This document shows positions 16,543-24,249 of a stretch of DNA of 34,140 nucleotides, piece by piece (the first letter of the stretch is position 1; each line of letters opens with the position of its first letter). A program made the translations under genes and the position numbers. Below the pieces are notes generated by a model, which made no database searches, was not told the origin of the DNA, and worked only from the letters and a program-made list of their open reading frames with translations. This DNA is from Betaproteobacteria bacterium UBA5216 (lineage in GTDB: Bacteria; Pseudomonadota; Gammaproteobacteria; Burkholderiales; SG8-41). Location: contig DHVE01000113.1 of assembly GCA_002412495.1 (NCBI GenBank), forward strand, positions 16,325 through 50,464, written 5' to 3'.

Positions 16543-17430
16543 TTACTCCGGCCCGACAAACCCGATATACGCGCCGCAGGTATCAGCGGGCGTGGCGAGC
16601 ATGGCGTGTTCGCCATTGCTGCGCACGCCGCGCGCGGGCGGCGGCATGCCGTGTGATGCCATCCAGCGCGCGGCGGCCCCCATGCTGGTGGTGCGATACA
16701 GCGCCTGAAAGGGGCCGGGGCCGCGCCGCGCGAGATGATCCGCCGCCGGGCCGGGCGCGTAGGGCGTAACCACGCCCAGCCCCGTCGGGCCGATTTCAAA
16801 AATCGCCATATCCGACATCACCACCGTGCCCTTGTGCAGCACCGGCTTGGGCATGCCCAGCACGTTGGCGTAGATCGCTGCCTCGGCTTCGGCGTCGTGC
16901 GTCACGATGTAGGCGCGCTCCAGTTTATACACGCCGTTTGGATGATTGCCGGCAACCGGCACTTGCCGTTGGCGCTCCGCCATCGGCGTGATGTGCTGGA
17001 TAAAAAATATCGGCAACGGATTTTTCGCGCCCAACGTTGCGGATTTCCAGCGCAGCTCCAGCCCGCCCGCGGTACGCCGGCTGCCTTCGTTGGCGTCACT
17101 GACATCGACGCCGCGTGCGCGCATGGCGGCTACGTCCGCCGTCAAGTCGTCGCTTTGCACGATAACGTAGCGTATGCCACCGCCCGCCGTGATGAAATCG
17201 GTCAGGCCAGTATTCCAGGTGCCGGGTTTACCGGATGCGGCATATTCGTTCACATCGCGCACCGCGAGTAACTCAAGGTAGTCGTCCGGGTTCAGCGCGA
17301 TGGCGTTATGCGTGCCTTTGCCCGGATGATCGCCGCCGGCAAAAATATTGAAGCCCATCTTGGCGTACTGCGCGATGCCCTGCGCCAAATCGGGCACGCA
17401 AATCATCACATGGTCTAGCCGGGTAAACAT
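16543..17430 (-). CDS. VOC/glyoxalase-like domain protein
   Basis: This 295-residue protein starts FTRLDHVMICVPDLAQGIAQ, the typical first beta-alpha-beta unit of the vicinal oxygen chelate fold, followed by GxHPGKGTHNAI and YLELLAV. A second module appears around YIVTHDAEAEAAIYANVLGM. This is the arrangement of the glyoxalase-like domain family often found as uncharacterised lyases, isomerases or dioxygenases. It lies 17 bases downstream of Bug copy 8 and is the last gene of the flavin oxidoreductase operon. The reaction cannot be deduced. Confidence 0.88.
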   Translation of the reverse strand: MFTRLDHVMICVPDLAQGIAQYAKMGFNIFAGGDHPGKGTHNAIALNPDDYLELLAVRDVNEYAASGKPGTWNTGLTDFITAGGGIRYVIVQSDDLTADVAAMRARGVDVSDANEGSRRTAGGLELRWKSATLGAKNPLPIFFIQHITPMAERQRQVPVAGNHPNGVYKLERAYIVTHDAEAEAAIYANVLGMPKPVLHKGTVVMSDMAIFEIGPTGLGVVTPYAPGPAADHLARRGPGPFQALYRTTSMGAAARWMASHGMPPPARGVRSNGEHAMLATPADTCGAYIGFVGPE

Positions 17431-17447
17431 GGTTGAATCCTTGGGTT

Positions 17448-18407
17448 TTAGTCTACGGTGATCTTGCGGTCGGCGATGATTTTCGCAAATCGCGAACGTT
17501 CGCTCTGGATGAGTTTCGTCATTTCGGCGGGCGATGATGGCGACGCCACGCTGCCCATCGCGAGATATTTTTCCTTGATTTCCGCGTCAGCCAACGCCTT
17601 GGCGATGGCGTCGTTCACGCGCGCAAGCACGTCTGGCGGCGTTTTGGCGTGCGCCAGCACGCTGTACCACGACAGCGCATCGACACCAGGAAACCCCAAT
17701 TCGTGCAGGGTCGGAATATCGGGCACGGCCGCATTGCGTTGCGCACCAACCATGCCCAGCACTTTCAGGCGACCCGATTTGATGTGCGGCACGAATGCCG
17801 GAAAATCGGCAATCGCCCCAGCCAGCCGGCCGCCGAAAATGTCCTGCAGTGAGGGCGCAATGCCTTTATAGGGCACGTGCAGAATGTCGAGCTTGGTCGC
17901 GGCGTTGAATTGTTCCAGCCACAAATGCGTCAGGTTGCCGATGCCCGCCGAACCAAAACCCACCGGCTCTTTTTGCGCGCGCACGTAAGCGACAAACTCC
18001 TTAATGTTATTCGCCGGTAACGCCGCGCTGATCGCCACCGCGGAAGCATTGATGGTGACGCGCGACACCGGCGTCAGATCACGATCGGTGTCGTAGGAAA
18101 GATCTTTTTGCAGCGTCGGCGTGATCGTCAGCGATCCGGAGCTTGCGAACAGGAGTGTCGATCCGTCGGCGGGCGCGTTCACCACGCTGTGTGCGGCAAC
18201 GGCGCCATTCGCGCCGGGCCGTGTATCAACCACCACGATACCGCCGAGCAGCGGCCCAAGCTTCGCGGCCAGCGTGCGCGCGATAAATTCCGTGGGACCG
18301 CCCGCCGCGAAGATCACCAGCCGCGTGACTTTCTGTTGCGCCTGCGCGTCGCTGGCACACAGCATCAGGCAGAGCGCGAAATATCGTAAATAATTGTTTT
18401 TAAACAC
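17448..18407 (-). CDS. Bug/TctC-family TTT substrate-binding protein (copy 8), GTG start
   Basis: I place the start at GTG 18407, giving 319 residues. A GGAGG ribosome site (18420-18416 on the minus strand) lies eight bases before it, inside the last codons of the upstream oxidoreductase, and the GTG is one base after that gene's stop. The ATG at 18434 has no such support. The signal peptide begins VFKNNYLRYFALCLMLCASD and ends near AQA/Q. Landmarks are LVIFAAGGPTEFIARTLAAK, VDTRPGANGAVAAH, VPYKGIAPSLQDIFGGRLAG and LGMVGAQRNAAVPDIPTL. The N-terminal binding loop (AAGGPTEF) is divergent and the usual PDGYTLL is PADGSTLLF. The first codons overlap the AT-rich repeat motif. The operon context suggests its ligand is handled by the flavin oxidoreductase. 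Confidence 0.9.
   Translation of the reverse strand: MFKNNYLRYFALCLMLCASDAQAQQKVTRLVIFAAGGPTEFIARTLAAKLGPLLGGIVVVDTRPGANGAVAAHSVVNAPADGSTLLFASSGSLTITPTLQKDLSYDTDRDLTPVSRVTINASAVAISAALPANNIKEFVAYVRAQKEPVGFGSAGIGNLTHLWLEQFNAATKLDILHVPYKGIAPSLQDIFGGRLAGAIADFPAFVPHIKSGRLKVLGMVGAQRNAAVPDIPTLHELGFPGVDALSWYSVLAHAKTPPDVLARVNDAIAKALADAEIKEKYLAMGSVASPSSPAEMTKLIQSERSRFAKIIADRKITVD
18385..18404. repeat. AT-rich 20-base motif, copy at 5' end of Bug copy 8
   Basis: The plus strand reads CGTAAATAATTGTTTTTAAAC from 18384. Bases 18385-18404 match the 6819 and 10702 copies at 17 or 18 of 20 positions. On the minus strand it encodes FKNNYL immediately after the GTG start, as in Bug copy 3. Confidence 0.65.
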
Positions 18408-18408
18408 T

Positions 18409-20400
18409 TTATTTCCCTCCGTGTCTTCCACCAAAACGCGTGCGCAAACTCATCGCCGCGAAATAACCATCGCGTATCGCCGACATGAAATCACCGGGCG
18501 CATTGCAATCACCGGCAAGCACGTAATCGCAACCGGCGCGCTCCACGATGGGCACCACCCCACGTTCGGCGCGGGGGCCGATGGCGGTGACCACGGCGTC
18601 GCCTGCATCGATTTCGCTCGCGCCATCGGCAGTTTTTAATTGCAGCAGCCGGCCGCGCGCGGATTGCACGCTGGTATTCAACAGCGTGCGCACGCCCGCC
18701 TGCTTCAGGCGCAACAGGATATCAATGCGATTGTTGCGCGCCATTTCTGGCGCAACCTTGCCGGTGATTTCAATGATCGTCGTGGCACTGCCACGCGTGG
18801 CAAACAAGTCGGCCACTTCAATACCGACCATGCCGCCGCCGATGATGGTGAACGGCACACCGCGCGCAATGAGATCCGGATTAGCCAGCAAATCCCAAGC
18901 GTGCAATTGCTTCACGCCCGCATCCAGCGCGGAAAGATCGACCGGCGATGGCCTGGGTTTGGAACCCGTCGCCACGATCACCAGATCGGGTGCGTAGGCG
19001 CGCAGGTTTTCTTCGGTTACCGTGACATCGCGCTTGATGGCGACATTCAGCGTTTCGAGTTCTTTCCAGCGATAGGTCCACGCCGGCCATACCTCCTCTT
19101 TATCCGGTGCTGCCACCGCGAGGTGTATCTGGCCGCCGAGACGGTTGGTCGATTCCCAGATTTCAACATGATGGCCCAACCCTGCCGCAACCCGCACGGC
19201 TTCCGCGCCGGCGACGCCTGCCCCGATCACCAGCACGCGCTTCGGCGTGGCGGCTTTTTTACCCGACAACTGAGGCTCCGCAAATTCAACGGATTCAAAC
19301 TCGGTGCCCACCGCCGGATTCTGCACGCAGCACACATCCTGCTCCAGCGTCAGCCGCTCGAAACACACGTTGCAGGAAATGCATTCACGAATGGGTGCCT
19401 TGATTTCACCGAACGCTTTTTTGCACCAATGCGCATCGGCATACAACGCGCGGCCAAGACTGATGAAATCCGAAGTGCCGGCTTCGAGGATGCTTTCCGC
19501 GTCGAGCGGCGTGAGAATGCGCCCCGCCACCATCACCGGAATGGTCACCGCCTGCTTGATCGGGCGCGCATAAGGCTCCAGACATTTGCGCGGCATCGAC
19601 GGCGGTTGGATGCAAAAGCGCGACAGCTCGGGGCTTTCATTGCTGCCACCCGACAAATCAAGCGCAGTGACACCCGCGCGCTCCAGCGCTTGCGCCAGCG
19701 CGATTACTTCCTCCGTGCTGTAACCATTGTCGCAATATTCGGTGACGCTGATGCGCGCCAGCACCGGAAAATCACCGCACAAATCCTGTATGCGCGCCAC
19801 GGTTTCGAGCAGCAGGCGCATGCGATTTTCAACGCTGCCGCCGTACGCGTCGGTGCGCTTGTTGACGCGCTCGGTGAAAAATTCGTGGAACAGGTATCCG
19901 TTCGCGGCGTGAATTTCCACGCCGTCGTAACCCGCCTGCTTCAGCCGCCGCGCGGCCTGCGCGAATTTAAGTTGAATGTCCTTTATCTCATCGACCTTGA
20001 GCGCACGCACCGGCTCGCCTGTGCCGGGGTTCACCCACGGCGACGGCCCCACCGGCTCCATGCCCAGCACGGAGCGCCGCAGCAATCCGCCGCGATGGCT
20101 CAACTGGCCGAAGATACGGCAATCGTGCTTTTGCACCGATTCCACCAGCAACGCGAGACCGGGGATGTAGCGGTCGTGATACACGTTCATCGAGTTGTGA
20201 TGATTACGCACCCCTTCGCTGGTGGGCATGGCCTCGGTCATGATCATCGCCACGCCGCCGATGGCGCGCTCTTCGTAATAACGCCGGTCCCGGTCGGTCG
20301 AAATGCCGTCGGTGGAACTGAAATTGGTGCCCATCGGCGCCATCACGATGCGGTTTTTCAGCGTATAGGGGCCGAGTCTGGCGGGTTGTGCGATCAGCAT
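18409..20400 (-). CDS. FAD/FMN- and Fe-S-dependent oxidoreductase (2,4-dienoyl-CoA reductase/trimethylamine dehydrogenase type)
   Basis: This 663-residue protein has the three-part layout of the family. First is an Old-Yellow-Enzyme TIM barrel (residues 1 to about 335), with KNRIVMAPMGTNF, GQLSHRGG, GYDGVEIHAANGYL and AYGGSVENRMR. Next is a [4Fe-4S] motif C340-x2-C343-x2-C346 followed by C357/C358, the spacing resembling trimethylamine dehydrogenase. Last are two nucleotide-binding domains with VLVIGAGVAGAEAV (about 389) and FTIIGGGMVGIEVA. Family members reduce enoyl-CoAs or enones, or demethylate amines. It starts at ATG 20400 with only a weak ribosome site. It is first in an operon with Bug copy 8 and the VOC protein. 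Confidence 0.92.
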   Translation of the reverse strand: MLIAQPARLGPYTLKNRIVMAPMGTNFSSTDGISTDRDRRYYEERAIGGVAMIMTEAMPTSEGVRNHHNSMNVYHDRYIPGLALLVESVQKHDCRIFGQLSHRGGLLRRSVLGMEPVGPSPWVNPGTGEPVRALKVDEIKDIQLKFAQAARRLKQAGYDGVEIHAANGYLFHEFFTERVNKRTDAYGGSVENRMRLLLETVARIQDLCGDFPVLARISVTEYCDNGYSTEEVIALAQALERAGVTALDLSGGSNESPELSRFCIQPPSMPRKCLEPYARPIKQAVTIPVMVAGRILTPLDAESILEAGTSDFISLGRALYADAHWCKKAFGEIKAPIRECISCNVCFERLTLEQDVCCVQNPAVGTEFESVEFAEPQLSGKKAATPKRVLVIGAGVAGAEAVRVAAGLGHHVEIWESTNRLGGQIHLAVAAPDKEEVWPAWTYRWKELETLNVAIKRDVTVTEENLRAYAPDLVIVATGSKPRPSPVDLSALDAGVKQLHAWDLLANPDLIARGVPFTIIGGGMVGIEVADLFATRGSATTIIEITGKVAPEMARNNRIDILLRLKQAGVRTLLNTSVQSARGRLLQLKTADGASEIDAGDAVVTAIGPRAERGVVPIVERAGCDYVLAGDCNAPGDFMSAIRDGYFAAMSLRTRFGGRHGGK

Positions 20401-20506
20401 GTCTGAACTTCAGAAGGTTGGGGGTGCGGATTCGGGAGCGCGGTTTCGCGTGCCCTTTCCGATGCTATTTTAGGCCATACACTAGGCATGCTGTCGTCAC
20501 CGCACC

Positions 20507-20805
20507 ATGCGGGCGCTGGGCGTCACCAGCTTAATCGTTCCGCTGCGCTGCAGGAATTGCCCCCCATTGCCAAAGCCGGCGTGCCTAAGTCCGCAGCCAC
20601 AAGTTGGTACGGCGTACTCGCGCCCAAAGACACATGTGCAACGGGAATACAACGCATAAACAGCTAAATTGCGAAAGTCATCGCGCTACCCGAGCTGCGT
20701 CAAAAGCTCACCACCGACGGCGCGGAACTTTCTGGCGACAGCCTCGCGGCGGAACTTGCGAAAGCGAGCTGCGTGATTAAGGCGGCAGGGATACGGCTCG
20801 AGTAG
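20507..20805 (+). pseudogene. Decayed C-terminal fragment of a Bug/TctC substrate-binding protein
   Basis: Bases 20507-20530 encode MRALGVTS, the start of the family's LRALxVTS motif. After a frameshift near 20530 the frame continues as AALQELPPIAKAGVPKSAAT, SWYGVLAPKD, then hits TAA at 20665-20667. It resumes in the same frame as IAKVIALPELRQKLTTDGAE and ends KAAGIRLE-TAG at 20805, a canonical Bug C-terminus. The first two thirds of the gene are absent. With one frameshift and one in-frame stop this is a remnant, not a functional gene. It lies upstream of, and divergent from, the flavin oxidoreductase operon. Confidence 0.85.
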
Positions 20806-20917
20806 GGCGCGGTAACGGTGGCGCGTGTGAGACGGCTGTATTGGAGGCCACATCGAATGAGTAGTTGCTATGTAGAGGTGTGATAGCGCGCGTAGCTCGG
20901 CACACCGAAGCACTCCG

Positions 20918-21006
20918 TAGGGCGCCAATAAGCGCAGCGCATGCGCCGTATGTCTACTATGCCGACCATCGACACGGCGCAATGCCCTTCGGTTATTGCA
21001 CCCTAC
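20918..21006. repeat. Large imperfect palindrome (about 36-base arms)
   Basis: The left arm starts GTAGGGCGCCAATAAGCG (20918) and runs through GCGCCGTATGTC to 20953. The reverse complement of 20971-21006 starts GTAGGGTGCAATAACCGA and runs through GCGCCGTGTC. The arms match at most positions with small indels, separated by 17 bases. It sits in the 708-base region without an intact gene (20401-21108), downstream of the Bug pseudogene. It looks like a non-coding interspersed element or MITE-like remnant. Confidence 0.7.
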
Positions 21007-21108
21007 AGTTGCTGCGCTTGATTCAGCCGAAGCCCGAAGCCGTAGCGACAAACCATCGATCCCGCGGTACAAGCCGGTATGGCAATCCGCGCAAAGCGAG
21101 CGCCAAGA

Positions 21109-21936
21109 TTACTTAGCGGCCGCCGGAAACACCGGCAACTTGCTCACGTCGCGCGCGTCGTGCTGGATGATAACGGTCGCTTTGAAATTCGCAGCGAGTT
21201 TTTTTAAACGGTCGATCGACGCCATCGTATCCGCGCGACTCACGTTGAACCAGGGCACGCCGCCGGTTTCGTAGTTCTCGCGAAAATGGATCAGGTCGCC
21301 GCTGATCAGCACGTTGCCCATTTCATTGAGCTTGACCAGCAGGCTGCGATGACCCGGCGTGTGGCCCGGCGTGCTCAGTACGATGACACTGCCGTCGCCA
21401 AACACGTCCTTGTCCGAAGGCAGGGGCTCGACCTTGCCGCCACCGCTGACCCAGTGCGCGAACGGCGCTGCGTTCACGCCCGGCGCCGGCTTCGGCTGCG
21501 CGATCGCGTCCCAATCACCCTTGCCGATGAGCAGCGTCGCTTGCGGGAACGAGTCGACCTGACCGGTATGATCCTGATGGTAATGACTGATGCCGACGAA
21601 CTGGATTTGCTCGGGCTTCACGCCCAATTGAGCCAGTTGGTCCACCACGCTGATTTTCGGCGCCACGAGCGGGGCGCGCATGGAATGACCGGTATCCCAC
21701 ATCATGTATCGGTCGCCATGCTTGATGAGATAGCAGCTAAATACAAACTGGATTCTGAGAGCGCCGTACGCGTAGGTGTCGGAGAAACGCTGGTTTACCT
21801 CGGTGGGTGCCTGCTGCGTGCCACAGTCGGCGAGACGCGTGAGTGTCACTTCGGGTTTCGTTTGTGCGAGCGCCGGCAAGCCGACAACAGCGTTGACGCT
21901 CAGGCCGATGAACATCCCGCTTAGAAGTTTCCGCAT
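21109..21936 (-). CDS. Metallo-beta-lactamase-fold hydrolase, periplasmic (lactonase-like)
   Basis: From ATG 21936 (GGAG seven bases upstream) the protein has 275 residues. A Sec signal peptide MRKLLSGMFIGLSVNAVVGL ends near ALA/Q (about 24). The zinc-binding motif HYHQDH is at residues 118-123. Further ligands are the histidines of STPGHTPGH (192 and 196), the aspartate of ISGDLIHF (about 214) and the histidine of IIQHD (259). This order resembles N-acyl-homoserine-lactonase-like and related lactonase families, but export to the periplasm and the lack of close signature matches leave the substrate open. It lies 27 bases downstream of the acyl-CoA synthetase gene and is probably in the same operon. 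It may open a lactone or cleave an ester before uptake. Confidence 0.88.
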   Translation of the reverse strand: MRKLLSGMFIGLSVNAVVGLPALAQTKPEVTLTRLADCGTQQAPTEVNQRFSDTYAYGALRIQFVFSCYLIKHGDRYMMWDTGHSMRAPLVAPKISVVDQLAQLGVKPEQIQFVGISHYHQDHTGQVDSFPQATLLIGKGDWDAIAQPKPAPGVNAAPFAHWVSGGGKVEPLPSDKDVFGDGSVIVLSTPGHTPGHRSLLVKLNEMGNVLISGDLIHFRENYETGGVPWFNVSRADTMASIDRLKKLAANFKATVIIQHDARDVSKLPVFPAAAK

Positions 21937-21963
21937 GACAGTCTCCATTAAGTTAAATGATCG

Positions 21964-24069
21964 CTACTTCAACACCACCAGCGCATCCGCCGCCACCACG
22001 CCCTTGCCCACCGGTCGCACCAGCACCGGGTTGATGTCCATTTCGGCCACACGCTCGCGCGTGAGCCAAGCTATTTCCGACACCTTCACCAGCAAATCCG
22101 CCAGCGCATCCACGTCGCGCGCGGGCTGCCCGCGAACGCCATCGAACAGTTTCGCGCCGCGTATCTCGCGCACCATCGAAAGCGCTTCGATCTTGTCGAA
22201 GGGCGCCACGCGGTAGGTCACGTCACGAATCGTCTCGGCAAGTATACCGCCCAACCCAAACGCCACCACCGGGCCGAAACACGCGTCGTTGACCACGCCG
22301 ACGATGGTTTCAAGGCCATCGGTCACCATTTCGGACACCAGCACGCCCGCCACGTTGGCTTGCGGCGCCGCACGCTTGGCATTGGCGAGTACGTCGGCCA
22401 TGGCAATATCCAGTTGCGCCTTGTCCTGCACGTTAAGCCGCACGCCGCCGATGTCGGATTTGTGCGCGATGTCGCGCGAGGCCACCTTCACCGCCACCGG
22501 AAATTTCACGTTGGCGGGTGCGGCCGCGCCCGGCGCCGCCAGCACGTCCTGCGTCACGGCCACGCCAAACGCGCGCAGCAGGTTTTTGCTTTCGTGTTCG
22601 TCCAGCGTCACGGCACCCGCCGGCAGTGGCGGCAATGCGCGCGCCGTGGGCTGTGGGGGATTGCACAGGCGGTCACGCTGTTGCAGGGCGTCGTAGTAAT
22701 CCGCGAGCCTGCCCATCGCATAGGCCACCCGGCGCGGCGACGGCTGCATGGGGATGTTATTCGCCTCGATCATGTCAAAGGCCTCCGGCGCGGCTGAATA
22801 CGGCACCGAGCAAAACAGCATCACCGGCTTGTCGCTGTTTTTCAGCGCCTGCACCACGCCATCGACGCCGTTAAACATGGTGCGGCCGGTGGTGGTGGCG
22901 AGCAGCATGCCAACCTGATGCACGTCGGGGTCGGCGAGCACCGCGTTGAGCGCGTTTAAATACTTGGGCGCGTTTTTATCGCTGATAAAACCCGCCGCGT
23001 AATCCACCGGGTTTTCCAGCGAAGCCACGTTGGGCAGGTTCTCGCGCAGCACGGCCATGGTTTTATCCGACAGCGGCACCAGCTTGATGCCCACTTCATC
23101 GGCCGCATCCGAAAATGCCACCGCCGAGCCGCCGGAGCCGCCCATTACCACCACGTTGCGGCCGCGCGCCACGCGTCCGGCCGCGAAGCACTGCGCGTAG
23201 TCGCCGGCCTCATGCGTATCGATCACCTCGATCACGCCGCATTGCTTGAATGCCGCGCGAAACACGTCGTAGCTGCTGGTCAGGTTGGCGGTGTGCGACG
23301 CCGCCGCGCGCAGGCCCTGTTGTGTGTTACCCGCCTTTAACACGATGACCGGCTTGCCCGCCGCCAATGCGCGGCGGCAGGCGGCCATCAGCGCGCGGCC
23401 ATCGGCAACACCTTCGAGATACACCAGAATGACTTTGGTTTCGGGGTCGTCAACAAAGGCGTTGATGAGTTCTGGCGCCTGGATGTCGCTTTCGTTGCCG
23501 CTGGCCACCACATAGCGAAAGCCGACGCGCGCACCGCCGGTTTGTATCACCACGCTGTTACCGAAGCCGCCGCTCTGGATCACCGCCGACACCGGGCCGG
23601 GCTTTAACATCGGCGGCTTGGTGATGCTGCCGAAACCGGCAAAGACTTTTTGATGCACGTTCACCAGCCCCAGACAGTTCGGGCCGATGAGGCGCACGCC
23701 GCTTTTGCGCGCCGTCTCCAGCATGCGTTCTTCGTTGGCCATGCCCTCCGGGCCGGTTTCGCGAAAGCCGCCGCCGAGCACAATGGCAAATGCAATGCCC
23801 TTGGTGCCGCACTGCTCGATGACACCCGGCACGTGTTTGGCAGGGATGGCAATCACCGCCACGTCGCAGGGCTGATCGATGTCGGCGATGCCGCGATAAC
23901 AGCGCCGCTGCATCAGCGTGTCGTAGTTCGGGTTCACCGGGAAAATGCCGCCGCCGTAGCCGTTGCGCGTGATCGCGTCCAGCGCCTGGCCGCCGGCACG
24001 AATGGTGTCTTCGGTGGCGCCAACGATGGCTACGCCGCGTGGATTGAATAGTCTGGAGAAGTCGGTCAT
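21964..24069 (-). CDS. NDP-forming acyl-CoA synthetase (acetate--CoA ligase family), fused alpha-beta type
   Basis: This 701-residue protein joins the domains of ADP-forming acyl-CoA synthetases. There is a CoA-binding domain at about 1-130 (FNPRGVAIVGATED, YGGGIFPVNPNY, VRLIGPNCLGLVN). A succinyl-CoA-ligase-like region at about 155-450 carries the probable phosphohistidine H259 in AAASHTANL. An ATP-grasp domain at about 480-701 has LDEHESKNLLRAFGV, VAVKVASRDIAHKSDIGGVR and FGPVVAFGLGGILAE. Such enzymes interconvert a carboxylate plus CoA and an acyl-CoA at the expense of a nucleotide. Together with the periplasmic hydrolase downstream and the Bug genes upstream, it suggests activation of an imported acid. 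The substrate is unknown. Confidence 0.92.
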   Translation of the reverse strand: MTDFSRLFNPRGVAIVGATEDTIRAGGQALDAITRNGYGGGIFPVNPNYDTLMQRRCYRGIADIDQPCDVAVIAIPAKHVPGVIEQCGTKGIAFAIVLGGGFRETGPEGMANEERMLETARKSGVRLIGPNCLGLVNVHQKVFAGFGSITKPPMLKPGPVSAVIQSGGFGNSVVIQTGGARVGFRYVVASGNESDIQAPELINAFVDDPETKVILVYLEGVADGRALMAACRRALAAGKPVIVLKAGNTQQGLRAAASHTANLTSSYDVFRAAFKQCGVIEVIDTHEAGDYAQCFAAGRVARGRNVVVMGGSGGSAVAFSDAADEVGIKLVPLSDKTMAVLRENLPNVASLENPVDYAAGFISDKNAPKYLNALNAVLADPDVHQVGMLLATTTGRTMFNGVDGVVQALKNSDKPVMLFCSVPYSAAPEAFDMIEANNIPMQPSPRRVAYAMGRLADYYDALQQRDRLCNPPQPTARALPPLPAGAVTLDEHESKNLLRAFGVAVTQDVLAAPGAAAPANVKFPVAVKVASRDIAHKSDIGGVRLNVQDKAQLDIAMADVLANAKRAAPQANVAGVLVSEMVTDGLETIVGVVNDACFGPVVAFGLGGILAETIRDVTYRVAPFDKIEALSMVREIRGAKLFDGVRGQPARDVDALADLLVKVSEIAWLTRERVAEMDINPVLVRPVGKGVVAADALVVLK

Positions 24070-24111
24070 GGGCTAAAAATTTCAGATACTTCGCATGAAG
24101 ATGAAACGAAT

Positions 24112-24163
24112 TGGATTCCAGCCCCGCGGATCGTTTCCGGGGCGTGCTCCGCTGGAATGACGG
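24112..24163. repeat. Dispersed palindrome, variant copy G
   Basis: TGGATTCCAGC (24112-24122) pairs with GCTGGAATGACG (from 24151), sharing the outer framework of the other copies, but the core is longer and contains CCCCG...CGGGG. The preceding bases (24080-24112, TTCAGATACTTCGCAT...) resemble those before copy B (3635-3664, TTCAGATGCTTCGCAT...), so the repeated unit extends beyond the palindrome. It lies in the 180-base gap before the acyl-CoA synthetase gene. Confidence 0.65.
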
Positions 24164-24249
24164 AATGGGATTTTCGCATGCATGCAGACGGTCGCGTTCA
24201 TGGGGTCTGCATTATGAAAGCACGGCACGCGGGAACAGGCCGGGCAACA

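Noticed and set aside
18408..18434. ATG start at 18434 for Bug copy 8.
   Set aside because: It would overlap the upstream gene by 26 bases without a ribosome site, whereas GTG 18407 has GGAGG eight bases upstream.
18640..20406. Open frame of 588 residues on the plus strand.
   Set aside because: Antisense shadow of the flavin/Fe-S oxidoreductase, which has unmistakable motifs.
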